The notes: a model not told the origin generated them from the letters alone. Positions 8,364 to 18,501 are shown, counted from the stretch's first letter. The stretch is 64,000 nt of DNA from Porphyridium purpureum (GCA_008690995.1 VRMN01000003.1:372001-436000), one strand, 5' to 3'. Numbers and translations: made by a program.

Positions 8364-11057
8364 CTAGTTGCCCAGCCCTTGGGACACCAGGTAGGTGAGC
8401 GCTTGCTGCACTGTGGTCTCGAGATGCTGGTAGTCCTCGCGCGTGAACATCAGGTCCTGGTCGCGGTAGAAGATCTTGCATGCCTTGTTGTGGTGCACGC
8501 ACATCTCGCGTGATGCGTGCTCGGCGAGCTGCGGGAACTCGGCGCCGGTGCGCAGCTCATACTTGAAGTACTTGATCCCGGCATTACCGCCGTTCACATA
8601 CATGTCGTGGTTGAAGCCGTACGGAAAGATCTCGATCATGGCCGTCAGCGGCCGCATGAAAAACGTGTTCACCAGGTTGGCCCCGTGCACACCAACCGCC
8701 AGTGCCGCGCTGCGCACCTTGTCCACCTGCTCCCGGAAGCTCAGATCCTCAAAGAAGACACGCTCCACGCTGAAGCCAAACTGCGCGGCCTGCCGCTCAA
8801 GAAGGTTCATGATGTCCGACGCGGCTTCGTCAGACAGCACGCGTCGCGCATTGCCCGTGTTTTTGCGGTCCAACAGCACAATCTTGCGCTCCACGCGCGG
8901 CTTCTCGCCCGGGTACATAAGCGCATCAAACTTGGAGCGGAACACAAGCGAGGTCTGTGGAACTTTGACATCCTGAGCAGCACCAACACCTGTGGTTGAC
9001 GGCAGTCTTGCCGGGTACTCTTCATCATCAATGAAGAATCGCCCTTTCAGGAACGCCGGGATCAGCGCCTTGCGGAAGCACACGGCCTGCCCGCCGAAAT
9101 GACTCATACTATCCGTAATAAATACAGGAGCAGCTGAGCCTGGAGCTACCATCGACTGTTCAGCGGACAGGCGAAGTACCTCATCGAGAGACTCAGTGAT
9201 GCGAGGTGAGCTCGGGTACGACAAGATTCGCATGATCTGTGCATGATAGTCATGCGTTTGATCCATTATCTTATCCTTCACAGAGCCGTGCACATTCAAA
9301 ACCGTGCGCGAGATCCCATCCATGCCATAGCTCGCAGAATTGAAGGAGGCATGATGCATGGTGAAAATACGACCCAGGAAATGCGCAATGTTCCTGCAAC
9401 TTCCGTCCAGATTCTGCAACAGCGTTGTGCCTTCGATCCACCGCTTATCAATCGACTGGAACGACGAGTACGGAAGAGATTCTATCATGCCGTTCGGGAA
9501 TGCGGCCTCCTTCCAAGCAAGCTCAACTTCCCGATCACACGCGCCCTGGGCCTTGGGACTCGTCATTCCGTACTGTGAGCAGACCTGTGGGCCTTCCATG
9601 CGGAAGAACTGTCCTGTCGGTGCAACGCATAGAGAGTCGAGCGCCAGAACGCGGTCATACTTTTCGTGATCAAACAAGTAAAGGGACGCGCCCGGTTTGG
9701 ACTGCGGCGTCATCCAATCAGATCCTTCACTGTGTCGCATGCTCTGCGGAGCGACTGCAAAACGCATGTCCAGAGGTGGGCCCATGACAGCCGGGGTGAA
9801 AGACTCCGACACTTTCTTTGCATTGTTGCCCTCGAAAGGGACGGCTCCTTGTATCCTGGCCACGTACACGTCGTCAATCTTCTCAGTCGAAGCTGAAGGC
9901 TCAGAAAAGCCCGCATATACAGGTGTAGTCATATGTAATCTCACCGGATCAGTCTTCAAACCGCCTGCATTCATGTAATCCTCCTGGCTACCGACTGGCA
10001 TGCTCGTCACACTGTCAGAGCGCATGAAAGCTGCCTGAGTTTTCGGTGGCAAAGTTACGGACCCGGTGGGGCTCGAGGGGTTCGCGGAGCCCACGGAATC
10101 TTTCACGCTCCCCATACGTGCGGTCGCGAAGCTGTCAGAACCCATGTGCGGGCCCAGGCTTCCTATGGATGCAGATGCCGAGTCGCTAGAAGCGAAAGTA
10201 TTCCGTTCGCCTCCGAGTGACGGGTTCCCAAACGTTGCCCTTACCAGAGCTTCACCCACTGATTTTCCCGACGCTTGCATCGACTCTAGTCCCAATAATT
10301 GTGCAGGAGCCTTGTTGACCTCGTCAGCCACCGGATTAATACTGTCATCGGCCACCATCAGCCCTGCTCCATTTTCGACCGCGAAAGCCTGCTCCGCTTG
10401 GACGTGGTTAGCGCTTGGCATTTCATCACCTCTGGCACGCTGCCCGAATGCGCGGAAAAGATCTACCTCTGCTTCAAAGTCCTCATCTTCCGCTTGCAGA
10501 ACGCCGCCTTGAACTTCAATTCCAACCGCTTCGGCATACGACTGTGGTTTTGAGGCTTTCGCGGCTGTCATCTCCGAAGCTTTGGAACGAATGGAATGCA
10601 TTTTGTACGCGAGCATCTGCTCTCCGGCAGCATTCTTGCTGTTCCCAGAACTGCTTTCTTGGATGCTATTTGCAGTGTTCACAGTGGCGCTGACTGAACC
10701 GAGGGCGTCGCTCTGAACCGCACGGTCGAGCCCGATCAAGACGCTTTTTTCGTCCTCACTCATGAAACGCTGATCGACGTGAATCACAACCATCATCAAT
10801 CCAGCAATAAATGCACTCCACCACAGCACCCCGACCATGGGAGGCGACCGCTTCGGGCCCATATTTTTGGGGAACACTCGATGTACAACGGGAGTCGCGG
10901 GGGAACTGTCAGAGTCGGACCCACTGCTATACTTATTTCGCTCCTTGTGACGAGCCGCCTGACGCTCCTTGCGGGGCGGATTCCCCAGCAAATCATGTTG
11001 CCCGCGCAGGTTCTCTTCCTGGTGTCGGATGTCTGCTTGAGACTCCAAATCCTCCAT
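8364..11057 (-). CDS. GT61-family glycosyltransferase (DUF563), type II membrane protein
   Basis: The 897-aa protein starts at the ATG at 11057. A single hydrophobic segment near residues 75-95 (VGVLWWSAFIAGLMMVVI), after a basic cytosolic tail, gives type II Golgi/ER topology. A long Ser-rich stem follows, from about 100 to 440. The C-terminal half is a GT61 domain of the type in plant beta-1,2-xylosyltransferase and animal EOGT: LVFRSKFDALMYPG, a nucleotide-sugar region with ERKIVLLDRKN, and the family hallmark GVHGANLVNTFFM followed by IEIFPYGF. It should transfer a pentose or GlcNAc to a glycoprotein or polysaccharide; the exact sugar cannot be read. The unusually long stem accounts for its size compared with ~500 aa in plant homologues. 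Confidence 0.85.
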   Translation of the reverse strand: MEDLESQADIRHQEENLRGQHDLLGNPPRKERQAARHKERNKYSSGSDSDSSPATPVVHRVFPKNMGPKRSPPMVGVLWWSAFIAGLMMVVIHVDQRFMSEDEKSVLIGLDRAVQSDALGSVSATVNTANSIQESSSGNSKNAAGEQMLAYKMHSIRSKASEMTAAKASKPQSYAEAVGIEVQGGVLQAEDEDFEAEVDLFRAFGQRARGDEMPSANHVQAEQAFAVENGAGLMVADDSINPVADEVNKAPAQLLGLESMQASGKSVGEALVRATFGNPSLGGERNTFASSDSASASIGSLGPHMGSDSFATARMGSVKDSVGSANPSSPTGSVTLPPKTQAAFMRSDSVTSMPVGSQEDYMNAGGLKTDPVRLHMTTPVYAGFSEPSASTEKIDDVYVARIQGAVPFEGNNAKKVSESFTPAVMGPPLDMRFAVAPQSMRHSEGSDWMTPQSKPGASLYLFDHEKYDRVLALDSLCVAPTGQFFRMEGPQVCSQYGMTSPKAQGACDREVELAWKEAAFPNGMIESLPYSSFQSIDKRWIEGTTLLQNLDGSCRNIAHFLGRIFTMHHASFNSASYGMDGISRTVLNVHGSVKDKIMDQTHDYHAQIMRILSYPSSPRITESLDEVLRLSAEQSMVAPGSAAPVFITDSMSHFGGQAVCFRKALIPAFLKGRFFIDDEEYPARLPSTTGVGAAQDVKVPQTSLVFRSKFDALMYPGEKPRVERKIVLLDRKNTGNARRVLSDEAASDIMNLLERQAAQFGFSVERVFFEDLSFREQVDKVRSAALAVGVHGANLVNTFFMRPLTAMIEIFPYGFNHDMYVNGGNAGIKYFKYELRTGAEFPQLAEHASREMCVHHNKACKIFYRDQDLMFTREDYQHLETTVQQALTYLVSQGLGN

Positions 11058-11533
11058 GTTCACGTGCTATCGTTTCGACCAGACCCAGGAAAGCCGCCAG
11101 TACCCTGCGCAATACGCAAATACACAAGCACGGCGAAAGGGAAACAAAATTTGACTGGCATCCACTTTGATCCTTCTACGGGACAGCTAGCACGCCTTTG
11201 TCTGTCGTCGATACACGCCCAGGACATGCATGCGCGAGTTCCCTTCTCATCTGCCGTGACGCGGCGTTTTATGCAGACTCTTCGAAGGCAAGTCGCGCGC
11301 CGCGCGCCACATTCGCGTTTCACATGGCCGAGGCAGCTCTTTGCGCGCACTGCTCAACTGTCACAGCGCAACGCTGCGCTGCAGAAGCTCGTTTACTGCA
11401 CCCTGCCCGTGTCCCAGAGACACACACGGACCTTTTTCTGCCAATTGCGAGCAAGGCTACCGCGTTGTGTCTACTAAATTTGGCCCATTTAGCCACAAAC
11501 GCCGCGCCATTCTCGCGCAATTGGAACAAAGAC

Positions 11534-11629
11534 GCTGTACCTCCAAATCCACATCAATCCAATGTGCTGTACCTCATGCCAAACCACATGTTAATAAATA
11601 GATTAAATAAGAAATAAATTAAACTGTAC
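11534..11629 (+). promoter_or_regulatory. TGTAC elements in RPN12/GT61 divergent promoter
   Basis: GCTGTAC occurs at 11534 and 11566 and ACTGTAC at 11623. Each is followed by CT-rich bases (TGTACCTC in all three). They lie 124-219 bases upstream of the RPN12 ATG. The remaining 11058-11533 holds no gene I can support. Confidence 0.45.
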
Positions 11630-11752
11630 CTCCGAGGAACGTTTTGCCAGCGCGAACAGCAAAAACGCCGAGGAGGCTGCTTAGTTGACGGGAGAGAGAG
11701 GTTGGACAAAGAGTGACCGGGTTGAGTGCGGTTCGGGAAGAGCGATTGCGCG

Positions 11753-12544
11753 ATGGAGGAGATTGTGCATGGCGTTGAAGCGCTTCGTGCGGCGATAGAC
11801 AAGGAGGATGTGACCACGGCGCAAGCGGCGCTGAACGCGCTCAAGCTGAAGATGATTTCGCTGGCGTCCGCGATGCCACGCGCGCAGATGACGGCCGAAG
11901 CAGCGCGCGAGCTGAGCGTGGTGCGGCAAGTTTACGAGGAGGCGATCCGTTTGAACGTGCTGCAGCAGGATAGTGCGGCGTTCGAGCGGCACATGGCGCA
12001 TCTCAAGCCGCTGTATTTTGAGTATGCGAGCGTGCTCGAACCGTCGCCGCAAATGACGCTCGTGATCGGACTCAACCTGATGCGCCTGCTTGCGCAGAAC
12101 CGCATCGCCGAGTTCCACACCGAAATTGAGCTACTGCCAGAGGATGTGAAGCAAGACCCCTTTGTCCATTACGCCATGTCGGTCGAACAGAACCTCATGG
12201 TCGGGTCGTACACGCGGATTATCGCCACGCGCTCCGCCGTGCCAGACTCGTCCTTTGTGTTCTTTTTGGACATGCTGCTAAAAACCATCCGCGACGACTT
12301 AGCCGAGTGCATTGAAAAGGCGTATCAATCACTGGACCTCCCCTTTGCCAAGCAAGTGCTCATGATTCCTCAGGATGACGACATGATCGCGTACTGCCAG
12401 GCTCACGGCTGGACGCTCGATGGCAACCGCGTCATCTTCGATTCAGGCGAGCGACCGGCCGTCTCTTTGGAGACGTCCGTCCCGACAATAGAGATCATGA
12501 AGAGGAGTATTGCGTATGCCAAGGAGCTGGAGCGAATTGTCTGA
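11753..12544 (+). CDS. RPN12: 26S proteasome regulatory subunit RPN12 (PSMD8)
   Basis: The 263-aa protein starts at MEEIVHGVEAL; an in-frame ATG lies nine codons earlier at 11726. It is a non-ATPase lid subunit of the 19S regulatory particle, which helps assemble and dock the lid. The helical N-terminus (VEALRAAIDKEDVTTA), the central LKPLYFEYASVL region and the C-terminal PCI/winged-helix part with IRDDLAECIEKAYQSL and YCQAHGWTLDGNRVIF match RPN12. The length agrees with the ~260-270 aa of plant and animal subunits. The neighbouring gene is divergent with a ~0.7 kb shared upstream region. Confidence 0.92.
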   Translation: MEEIVHGVEALRAAIDKEDVTTAQAALNALKLKMISLASAMPRAQMTAEAARELSVVRQVYEEAIRLNVLQQDSAAFERHMAHLKPLYFEYASVLEPSPQMTLVIGLNLMRLLAQNRIAEFHTEIELLPEDVKQDPFVHYAMSVEQNLMVGSYTRIIATRSAVPDSSFVFFLDMLLKTIRDDLAECIEKAYQSLDLPFAKQVLMIPQDDDMIAYCQAHGWTLDGNRVIFDSGERPAVSLETSVPTIEIMKRSIAYAKELERIV

Positions 12545-12666
12545 AGGGAAAAAAAAACAAAAAAGAACACGATTGTTTTGCGTTTCGACCTGTTTCGTGT
12601 TTGCTCTCTTTCTAAGCCACTCCTGCTTATAAATATGCTCTCATTCGCGTCCATCACGTTTAAGTC

Positions 12667-13721
12667 TCAAAAAAGGCTGGTGGTGGAGCAGCCTCGCCTC
12701 ACAGGAAGGAGCCATAGGTTTGGGTCGAATCCAAAGACGCTGACAAGATTGTTCTGCCATCCTGAATTGTACTCGGCAAACCGTTGCTTGAAATCGTCAT
12801 CGTACGTTTCAATCGTGGTCACGCCATATGAAAGGTTATACCACTGGACAGCATTCAGCGCACCAAGCGAGAAGATGTACGCCGCGCTTGTAAACCAGCC
12901 GCACGCAACCGCAATGATACGCATCGCGGCCGGCCCGAACGCCTGGATGTTTCTCGCGTCACTCATCAGCAGACGAAACAGCGGCGCGGCGCACGTGATG
13001 GTCACGAAAAGCACGGCGAGCCACGCATATCCCAGAAACAGAACGAAGAATTTGTGGTTGTGCAACCCCACGCAATTATTGATGATCAAACTGGTGATGA
13101 ACAGCAGACGAAACAAAGCACAGGAGACAAGCACAGCGATAAAAGGTCAGCAGAGCTGCTCACGCGATGATCAAAACCTAGCGAATGGCAGTTAGCTCGC
13201 CAAAGCAAAAAGTGATACAAAACGTACCAGTGGTGGTCCATCCGAAGGACACACTTTCCGCACATGCGGCAATGGTGAGCACGCACGGGCTTGCCGCTCT
13301 TACAGCGGTGACATTTCTTTGCGCACACGACACCGTCCTCGCTTACGAGCAGGAGCTCGTGCCCCTGCGACGGCTTGTATGCGTCGCCGGTGTACCGCAG
13401 CTGCGCAGGCACCGGCCCGGCGTCCACAATGACACACACGAGCAAGCACCACAAGAGCATGAACACGTCAACATGAAACAGCACGACAAGCAGACGCATC
13501 CAGACGGGCAGCGGCTGGGCGTTGCCCCGCAAGAGCAGCTCGAGGCACGCGTAGTACCCCAAGCCGATGGTGAAGAGCACCGCGCCCAGCGGAATCATTC
13601 CTGCCTTCTTCCAGCCTGTGTCCCATTTTGCAAGCTGTGCCCCGGGATACCACAGCTCCAGCACCGCGCTAAGCTTCTCCATGCGACGATTCATGCGCAC
13701 AATTGCAGCGCCGCCAATCAT
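12667..13721 (-). CDS. DHHC-type palmitoyltransferase, two exons
   Basis: This zDHHC enzyme attaches palmitate to cysteines at Golgi, ER or plasma membranes. Exon 1 runs 13721-13228 and exon 2 runs 13090-12667, joined across a 137-bp GT-AG intron (305 aa). The cysteine-rich region KKCHRCKSGKPVRAHHCRMC and CVLRMDHH lie in exon 1, and NNCVGLHNHKFF in exon 2. The splice falls inside a codon: TG at the end of exon 1 plus T at the start of exon 2 make the catalytic Cys, giving DHHCLIINNCVG. The usual PW after DHHC is LI here. Four membrane segments flank the motif. An in-frame ATG at 13871 would add 50 residues, but it overlaps the TGTAC promoter elements, so I prefer 13721. Confidence 0.88.
13091..13227 (-). 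other. spliceosomal intron in DHHC gene
   Basis: The donor reads TG|GTACGT and the acceptor CACCAG|T. A CTGAC branch-point candidate lies about 50 bases before the acceptor. Removal gives one open frame and restores the catalytic Cys codon. Reading through without splicing would give Trp in place of the catalytic Cys. Confidence 0.88.
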
Positions 13722-13799
13722 CCACGATGCCGGGGAAACGCGCACCTGGCTCGCAACACGCGCGCGCGACAGCTCAAAACAAGCACCGGTGGCATTCAC

Positions 13800-13833
13800 A
13801 CTGTACACCTTCTGAGCAGTAGTAGTGTACAGT
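13800..13833. promoter_or_regulatory. inverted ACTGTAC/GTACAGT pair in divergent promoter
   Basis: ACTGTAC (13800-13806) and GTACAGT (13827-13833) form an inverted pair. They lie 79 bases from each start: the DHHC ATG at 13721 on one side and the metallopeptidase ATG at 13912 on the other. This symmetry supports both start choices. Confidence 0.5.
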
Positions 13834-13911
13834 GAGAAACGAGCGACACTTGGTCGCAGTGCGGGCGGCATTGGTCAGGGGGGAAGAAGCACACAAGCGA
13901 GAGTGGAAAGC

Positions 13912-15462
13912 ATGATTTCGGTCAGTAATGTGGCGCATTTGGATGAGGTCTGTCATCGTTTCGTGGTGCTGCGTGGAGACACCACGCATTCGGTGCTCCG
14001 GGTAAGCGTGTCGAGCGAGAGCCAGCCAGAGATTGTCCAGTGGAGCGAGGCTGTGGTGGCACCACCATGCAGCGCAGGCAGCGCATCATCATGGCTCGGC
14101 TGGGTTGCCGGCCTGGCTGCTCCCGCCGCGACACCATCGCCTGCACCGGAAGAGCGGACGGATTGGTGCGCAGTGGTGGAGCTCTTCCCGGGCAAAAATA
14201 CACTTATGATCGCGTCTCATGAAAATGCGGATCAAGGTGTTGAACAGGAAGCAGTCAGCTTGCAGCTGGTGTGCGCATCCGGCCATGATGTACACGGGCA
14301 AGGATCGGTGGTGCGTTTGGTGTACCTGATCGCGAAGGATGGTGATGGCACCTTTCAGGTTCCTAGAGAGGATGGGGGCGATTTTGATCATCTTGGCTGT
14401 TCAACATCTTCGTCACTTGACTCTGGACTGCGCCGGCTGCGAACATGCGGTGGCCTCATCCAGAGCGCGCTAGGCGAGCTGCTTATTCGGCACGAATTAT
14501 GGGCTGACGAGTTACAGAACGGGAATACAAGGCGCTCGTTTGCGCTTGACCCCGAGCCCGTGGCCTTCCGGTCCACCAAAACGACAGCGGAGCTCCACGC
14601 CATGGACGGACACGCGTTGTGGTCTTTCTTCTACGAGGAGCTGCATGCATACATAGCGGGTCCGTTTGTGTACGTTGCAGTCATGAGCTTTACAAGATTC
14701 GACCGCGTGTCTCAAAAGGTGCTTGCACATACAGCGCTCGGCGGCGGAGCTCTGGCACTGTTTGGCGGCGGATCACTTTTCACCTGGCCCGAATCTGTCA
14801 CCGAGGTGGCCGCTCGTTTCTTGGACAACCGTGCTTTTGATGCTCACGAATTGTTCAAAGACAATTCCGGCATACGCGGTTCGGACGCGTCGACCACGAT
14901 CGGAGCTATGCTGCACGAGCTATGCCACTGCTTTGGATGCGCGCATCTGACCGGCGCTGCGCTGCAAGAAGCGCCAGATAGCATCATGCAACGCGGCTTT
15001 GATCATTTAAGATTGCTATTTCTTCCGGACGGATGTGTCTCGGGCACCATACCTGTGCTGGATCGGAGCAACGCAGTCAAGCTCGCGCTCCACCCTTGTG
15101 TCCGCCCGAGGCGCACAATAAGGAAGCGCCATGTGGACGATACTTCGACCTCGGATCTCTTTGAAGTCATCGAGCGCCCTGAGAAATGCGGCATTCAGAT
15201 GCAGCGTGAGGCACTCTTGCTGCAACCACAATCCCGGAGGATTTTGGCATTTGCCCCGACAGGTATTCGATATATCGGGTTGTACGTCGATGGCGACTGT
15301 GCCGGGCATATTGAGCCACCGTGGATGGCAAAATGTATTCTTTCTGTGGACTGTACAACGCTGCGGACGTTATGTGCTGTTCCCGCTGCGAAAGCTTGCC
15401 GTGTAGAACTTATTTCGGACTCAGGCTCTTGTTGCGAGTTGACACTTGAGCCTGACGACTAA
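13912..15462 (+). CDS. M66-like/YIL108W-type zinc metallopeptidase
   Basis: The 516-aa protein starts at MISVSNVAHLDEV; the frame is open upstream of this ATG. The metzincin zinc site HELCHCFGCAH (HExxHxxGxxH) lies near residues 335-345, with a Met-turn SIMQRGF about 20 residues later. The preceding region (GGGALALFGGGSLFTWPE) and the C-terminal beta-rich domain resemble the fungal and animal YIL108W-type putative metalloproteases. No signal peptide is seen, so it is probably cytosolic; the substrate is unknown. It is divergent from the DHHC gene, with which it shares a short promoter. Confidence 0.8.
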   Translation: MISVSNVAHLDEVCHRFVVLRGDTTHSVLRVSVSSESQPEIVQWSEAVVAPPCSAGSASSWLGWVAGLAAPAATPSPAPEERTDWCAVVELFPGKNTLMIASHENADQGVEQEAVSLQLVCASGHDVHGQGSVVRLVYLIAKDGDGTFQVPREDGGDFDHLGCSTSSSLDSGLRRLRTCGGLIQSALGELLIRHELWADELQNGNTRRSFALDPEPVAFRSTKTTAELHAMDGHALWSFFYEELHAYIAGPFVYVAVMSFTRFDRVSQKVLAHTALGGGALALFGGGSLFTWPESVTEVAARFLDNRAFDAHELFKDNSGIRGSDASTTIGAMLHELCHCFGCAHLTGAALQEAPDSIMQRGFDHLRLLFLPDGCVSGTIPVLDRSNAVKLALHPCVRPRRTIRKRHVDDTSTSDLFEVIERPEKCGIQMQREALLLQPQSRRILAFAPTGIRYIGLYVDGDCAGHIEPPWMAKCILSVDCTTLRTLCAVPAAKACRVELISDSGSCCELTLEPDD

Positions 15463-15493
15463 ACGATTAATATTTACATCCCTTGCTTGAACG

Positions 15494-16675
15494 TTAAAGA
15501 AATTCGTGTAGACATTTGTGCCTCACGGGATTCTGGATATCGGCCTGTAGCCTTCGGTATGCCTCGCGCAGATGCTTGGGTTGCAAGGGGCCCTGTTCCC
15601 CGCGGGCATCGCGAACTTTCAAGGCTGTCTCCACCACGTCTCCGACAAACACCTTACCCAATCCTTTGATTGCGAGAACATACGGGTCCTTGGGCGCCAT
15701 CGTGCCAAACGCAGGGTTAATGGCGATGAGCAGCTTCTTGATCTTCTCCTTTTTCAGATCAGACCTCCTCATCGCTTCGTACCGCTGCATCTGCTCGTCA
15801 GACAACTTTTCCACCAGTTCAAATTCTCGCTCTCGTATTCTGTCTACATTAAAGTCATCCTTTTTGGGATCTTCGATGTTTGCGCCCGGCGGATCTTCCA
15901 TCTCGATCTCCTGATCGTCATCGGACGCCGAGTCGCCCTCCTGCCACCAGTCAGCACCATGCAGCACCTCTGAATCCATTTTTTCCAGTTCATTCTGGTC
16001 GTCCAGGAGAAGATCTGTGTCCAACTCTTCCCCGTCGTCCTCTTCTTCATCCTCCTCTCCATCTGCAAAGGAAAATCCTGGTCCGTCGACTGCCGCCTCC
16101 ATGCCGCCCAACGGCTCCTCATTTTCCTCTTCATCTTCACCCTCCGAGTCATCTGCATCACGCTGCTCATCTTCCTCCTCCTCGCTCTCGTTGTCCTGTT
16201 CCATCACAACTCCATAGATATCTTGGATCGCTTCTTCACCACGAGCAGTGGCGTCCTCCTCGTCACCAGCTGCTTCGAAGTACTCTGAAATCAAGTTGTC
16301 GCCTGCACGCGCGAAGTACTCATCGTCTTGCGGTTGCGCCTGTAATTCACGACTTCCACGGTCACCATCCCGACCCTCCTCAGCTCCGCCGCCCTCAACA
16401 TCCCCTTTCTGCTGCACAAGCTGGTTGACATGACTGGTAGCTCGGCCTTCGTTCAGCTCTGACGGGCGCGTGCGCCGTTTTACGGGCGGTGAGGACGCGG
16501 TCCCGGTAGGCGGAAAATCTGATAAAGAACTTTCATCTCGCTCTTGCCCAGGTCCTTCTCCCTGCTCGACCATGTCCTTGTGCTCAAGTCCTGATACTTT
16601 CCCAGGTTCAGGTTCCGCATGGTGCGCTTCCTCTCCTAATGCATCGGCCTTGCGCTTTCTCGCATCGGATGCCAT
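15494..16675 (-). CDS. TAF11: TFIID subunit TAF11
   Basis: The 393-aa protein starts at MASDARKRKADALG; the frame runs open upstream to about 17017 but without conserved content. A long acidic, disordered region (Glu/Asp runs) fills about residues 50-270. The C-terminal histone fold carries RYEAMRRSDLKKEKIKKLL, then GLGKVFVGDVVETAL, then PLQPKHLREAYRRLQ, all typical of TAF11. TAF11 pairs with TAF13 within TFIID and supports TATA-binding protein function. At ~390 aa it is longer than yeast or human TAF11, mainly because of the acidic part. Convergent with the metallopeptidase (31-bp gap) and divergent from the Aladin-like gene. Confidence 0.88.
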   Translation of the reverse strand: MASDARKRKADALGEEAHHAEPEPGKVSGLEHKDMVEQGEGPGQERDESSLSDFPPTGTASSPPVKRRTRPSELNEGRATSHVNQLVQQKGDVEGGGAEEGRDGDRGSRELQAQPQDDEYFARAGDNLISEYFEAAGDEEDATARGEEAIQDIYGVVMEQDNESEEEEDEQRDADDSEGEDEEENEEPLGGMEAAVDGPGFSFADGEEDEEEDDGEELDTDLLLDDQNELEKMDSEVLHGADWWQEGDSASDDDQEIEMEDPPGANIEDPKKDDFNVDRIREREFELVEKLSDEQMQRYEAMRRSDLKKEKIKKLLIAINPAFGTMAPKDPYVLAIKGLGKVFVGDVVETALKVRDARGEQGPLQPKHLREAYRRLQADIQNPVRHKCLHEFL

Positions 16676-16891
16676 GAAAAAATCCCGGCGCTTCACAAGA
16701 AGCGAGCGCCAATGCAATGTATCTCCACCTTTGCCTTCTCCAATCGGGACGCCCTTACCTGAGCTTTCCGTTTGACTCTTTCCCCTTTCCCTTGTCGATC
16801 GATCGCTTGGTAGACACTTCACAGGCAACCTTTGCGAGAAACCAGCTGCGGCTTGGCGAAGTAGGAAAACAGGCGAACAGGGCCAGTAAGA

Positions 16892-18451
16892 ATGGGCGGA
16901 ATGGCCAACGCATTCTCGCGCCTGGGCTTGGCGGCACCAGATGATGCATCCGGCGGAACAGTGTGCGAGCTCCGGTCTCGAATGTGGGGACAACGCCAGC
17001 TGGACGAGGATCAGCACGAGCTGGCATCGGATGCGGTTTTATTGCGTCTGCTAGACGCGCAGCTGATGCAGCCCTTCGCGCTGCCGCGTAATGCGCTGCA
17101 TGCAACCTTGCTCGATCCTCGTGCGATCTATCGAAGAGATGCACTGGCTCCACCGCAACCGGCGTCGAGTGACGCTGGACACGGTTTTTCACACGTCCTA
17201 CGCTGGATTGTACAAATGTACACACTGACGGGATCTTTTTCTCGTGTTTCTGCTTCTGCAGAAGTGGGCGAAGCACCGGCAGCATCATCGCACCAGGTGT
17301 CTTATGACCGTATCGCGTGGCACGATCAAGAAGCCTATGTGTCAGTGGTGGCAAACGATGGAGGCATCTACACCATGCAAATAGGTAAAAAGTGTGCTTG
17401 GCTGAAACCGCCCTTGCGCAGCTCCACTCACGGGGCCATGTCCTGCGTGGCAGCGCGCCCATTCTGTGCACCAGGCACTCTGGCTGCAGGCTTTCGCACG
17501 GGCTGGCTGGGGCTTTGGATGCGAGCGGAATTCAAGCTTTTCCCGGCGTCACACGCCTTGCACTCTGGCCGGCCCGTGGCTAGACTCAGTTGGAATGCGG
17601 ATGGGTCGCTGCTCGCGTCGTCGGCTGCCGAGTCCGATGGGCGTGTCGTGCTATGGAGGCCCGGGGACCAGCACGGTGAGCCACTGCGCGCTGTTCAGCC
17701 CGTTTGGTGGACCATCGCGCGACAGCTTGCTCGTTCGCCCCCAATCTGTGGACCAGCGAGCATTGCGTTCCAGACTCCAACAGATTCTGTCAAGGCATCG
17801 CTGTCTCTAGTCGGTGCGGCAGGGCGATTCATGCGAGTTTGGAGCACGGACGGCTGGCACAGCGAAAGCGTATCCATAAGTGGAACGTCGGGCACAGGCC
17901 TACGATGCTCGTCTTGGTCGCCATCGGGACGCACACTGCTCATCGGCGCAGACCAGTGCATTGCAGTGCTGCGCAGAGACATCCAGGCACCAGCTCATTC
18001 TGGCAGACGCTCAGCGCCGTTGAGGCTACATCACGTCGAGTCTACTGCGGTTGGCTGTGTGCCCGTGGAGCGCTCAGACGGTCGCGTGCTGGTGGGCGGA
18101 ACACCCAAGGCCATTGCTTGGGACACGTTGGGCGAACGAATCGCGGTGATGTTTGCCGGGGAGTGTGAACCAGCTGCGTGCCTGGCCTGCGAGGCGCGCG
18201 GACATGCGCGTCGTGTGTGTATGGATGCCCGCGCGCACTTGATATGTGTATATGCGGTGCAGGAAGAGCCTCAATTCCGCATGCTGCCGCTGGGATACAT
18301 TAAAGGCCCCAGTGCGTCGGCCGTGCCGCTGTCGATCCAGTTCCGTCCGCTCTCACAGGCAGACGGATCAATTCTAGCAGTCTTGTGGTCGTCGCAGGAA
18401 CTCACTCTTATTCCGTTTTTGTATTCGAGTGCCGTGCACCGCCGGTCGTAA
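16892..18451 (+). CDS. AAAS: Aladin-like WD40 nucleoporin
   Basis: The 519-aa protein is a WD40-type beta-propeller. Blade-like segments include VARLSWNADGSLLASSAAESDGRVVLW, GRFMRVWSTDGW and LRCSSWSPSGRTLLIGADQ. The N-terminal helix region, blade order and last blade (IQFRPL, then ILAVLWSSQELTLIPFL) fit Aladin, a nuclear pore scaffold-associated protein also linked to the spindle. The length is close to the ~500-550 aa of other Aladins. Many WD40 proteins look alike at this level, so another WD40 family cannot be excluded. Confidence 0.62.
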   Translation: MGGMANAFSRLGLAAPDDASGGTVCELRSRMWGQRQLDEDQHELASDAVLLRLLDAQLMQPFALPRNALHATLLDPRAIYRRDALAPPQPASSDAGHGFSHVLRWIVQMYTLTGSFSRVSASAEVGEAPAASSHQVSYDRIAWHDQEAYVSVVANDGGIYTMQIGKKCAWLKPPLRSSTHGAMSCVAARPFCAPGTLAAGFRTGWLGLWMRAEFKLFPASHALHSGRPVARLSWNADGSLLASSAAESDGRVVLWRPGDQHGEPLRAVQPVWWTIARQLARSPPICGPASIAFQTPTDSVKASLSLVGAAGRFMRVWSTDGWHSESVSISGTSGTGLRCSSWSPSGRTLLIGADQCIAVLRRDIQAPAHSGRRSAPLRLHHVESTAVGCVPVERSDGRVLVGGTPKAIAWDTLGERIAVMFAGECEPAACLACEARGHARRVCMDARAHLICVYAVQEEPQFRMLPLGYIKGPSASAVPLSIQFRPLSQADGSILAVLWSSQELTLIPFLYSSAVHRRS

Positions 18452-18501
18452 TCTGCTTGTATTTATCAACTCTCCGAGTACTGTATGTGTGCTTCAAGGC
18501 T

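Noticed and set aside
13090-13134. Separate short protein for the second part of the DHHC gene, starting at 13134
   Set aside because: The first 14 codons are intron; the splice restores DHHC and NNCVG in one frame.
16676-17017. Longer N-terminus for TAF11
   Set aside because: It overlaps the start of the divergent Aladin-like gene and has no conserved content.
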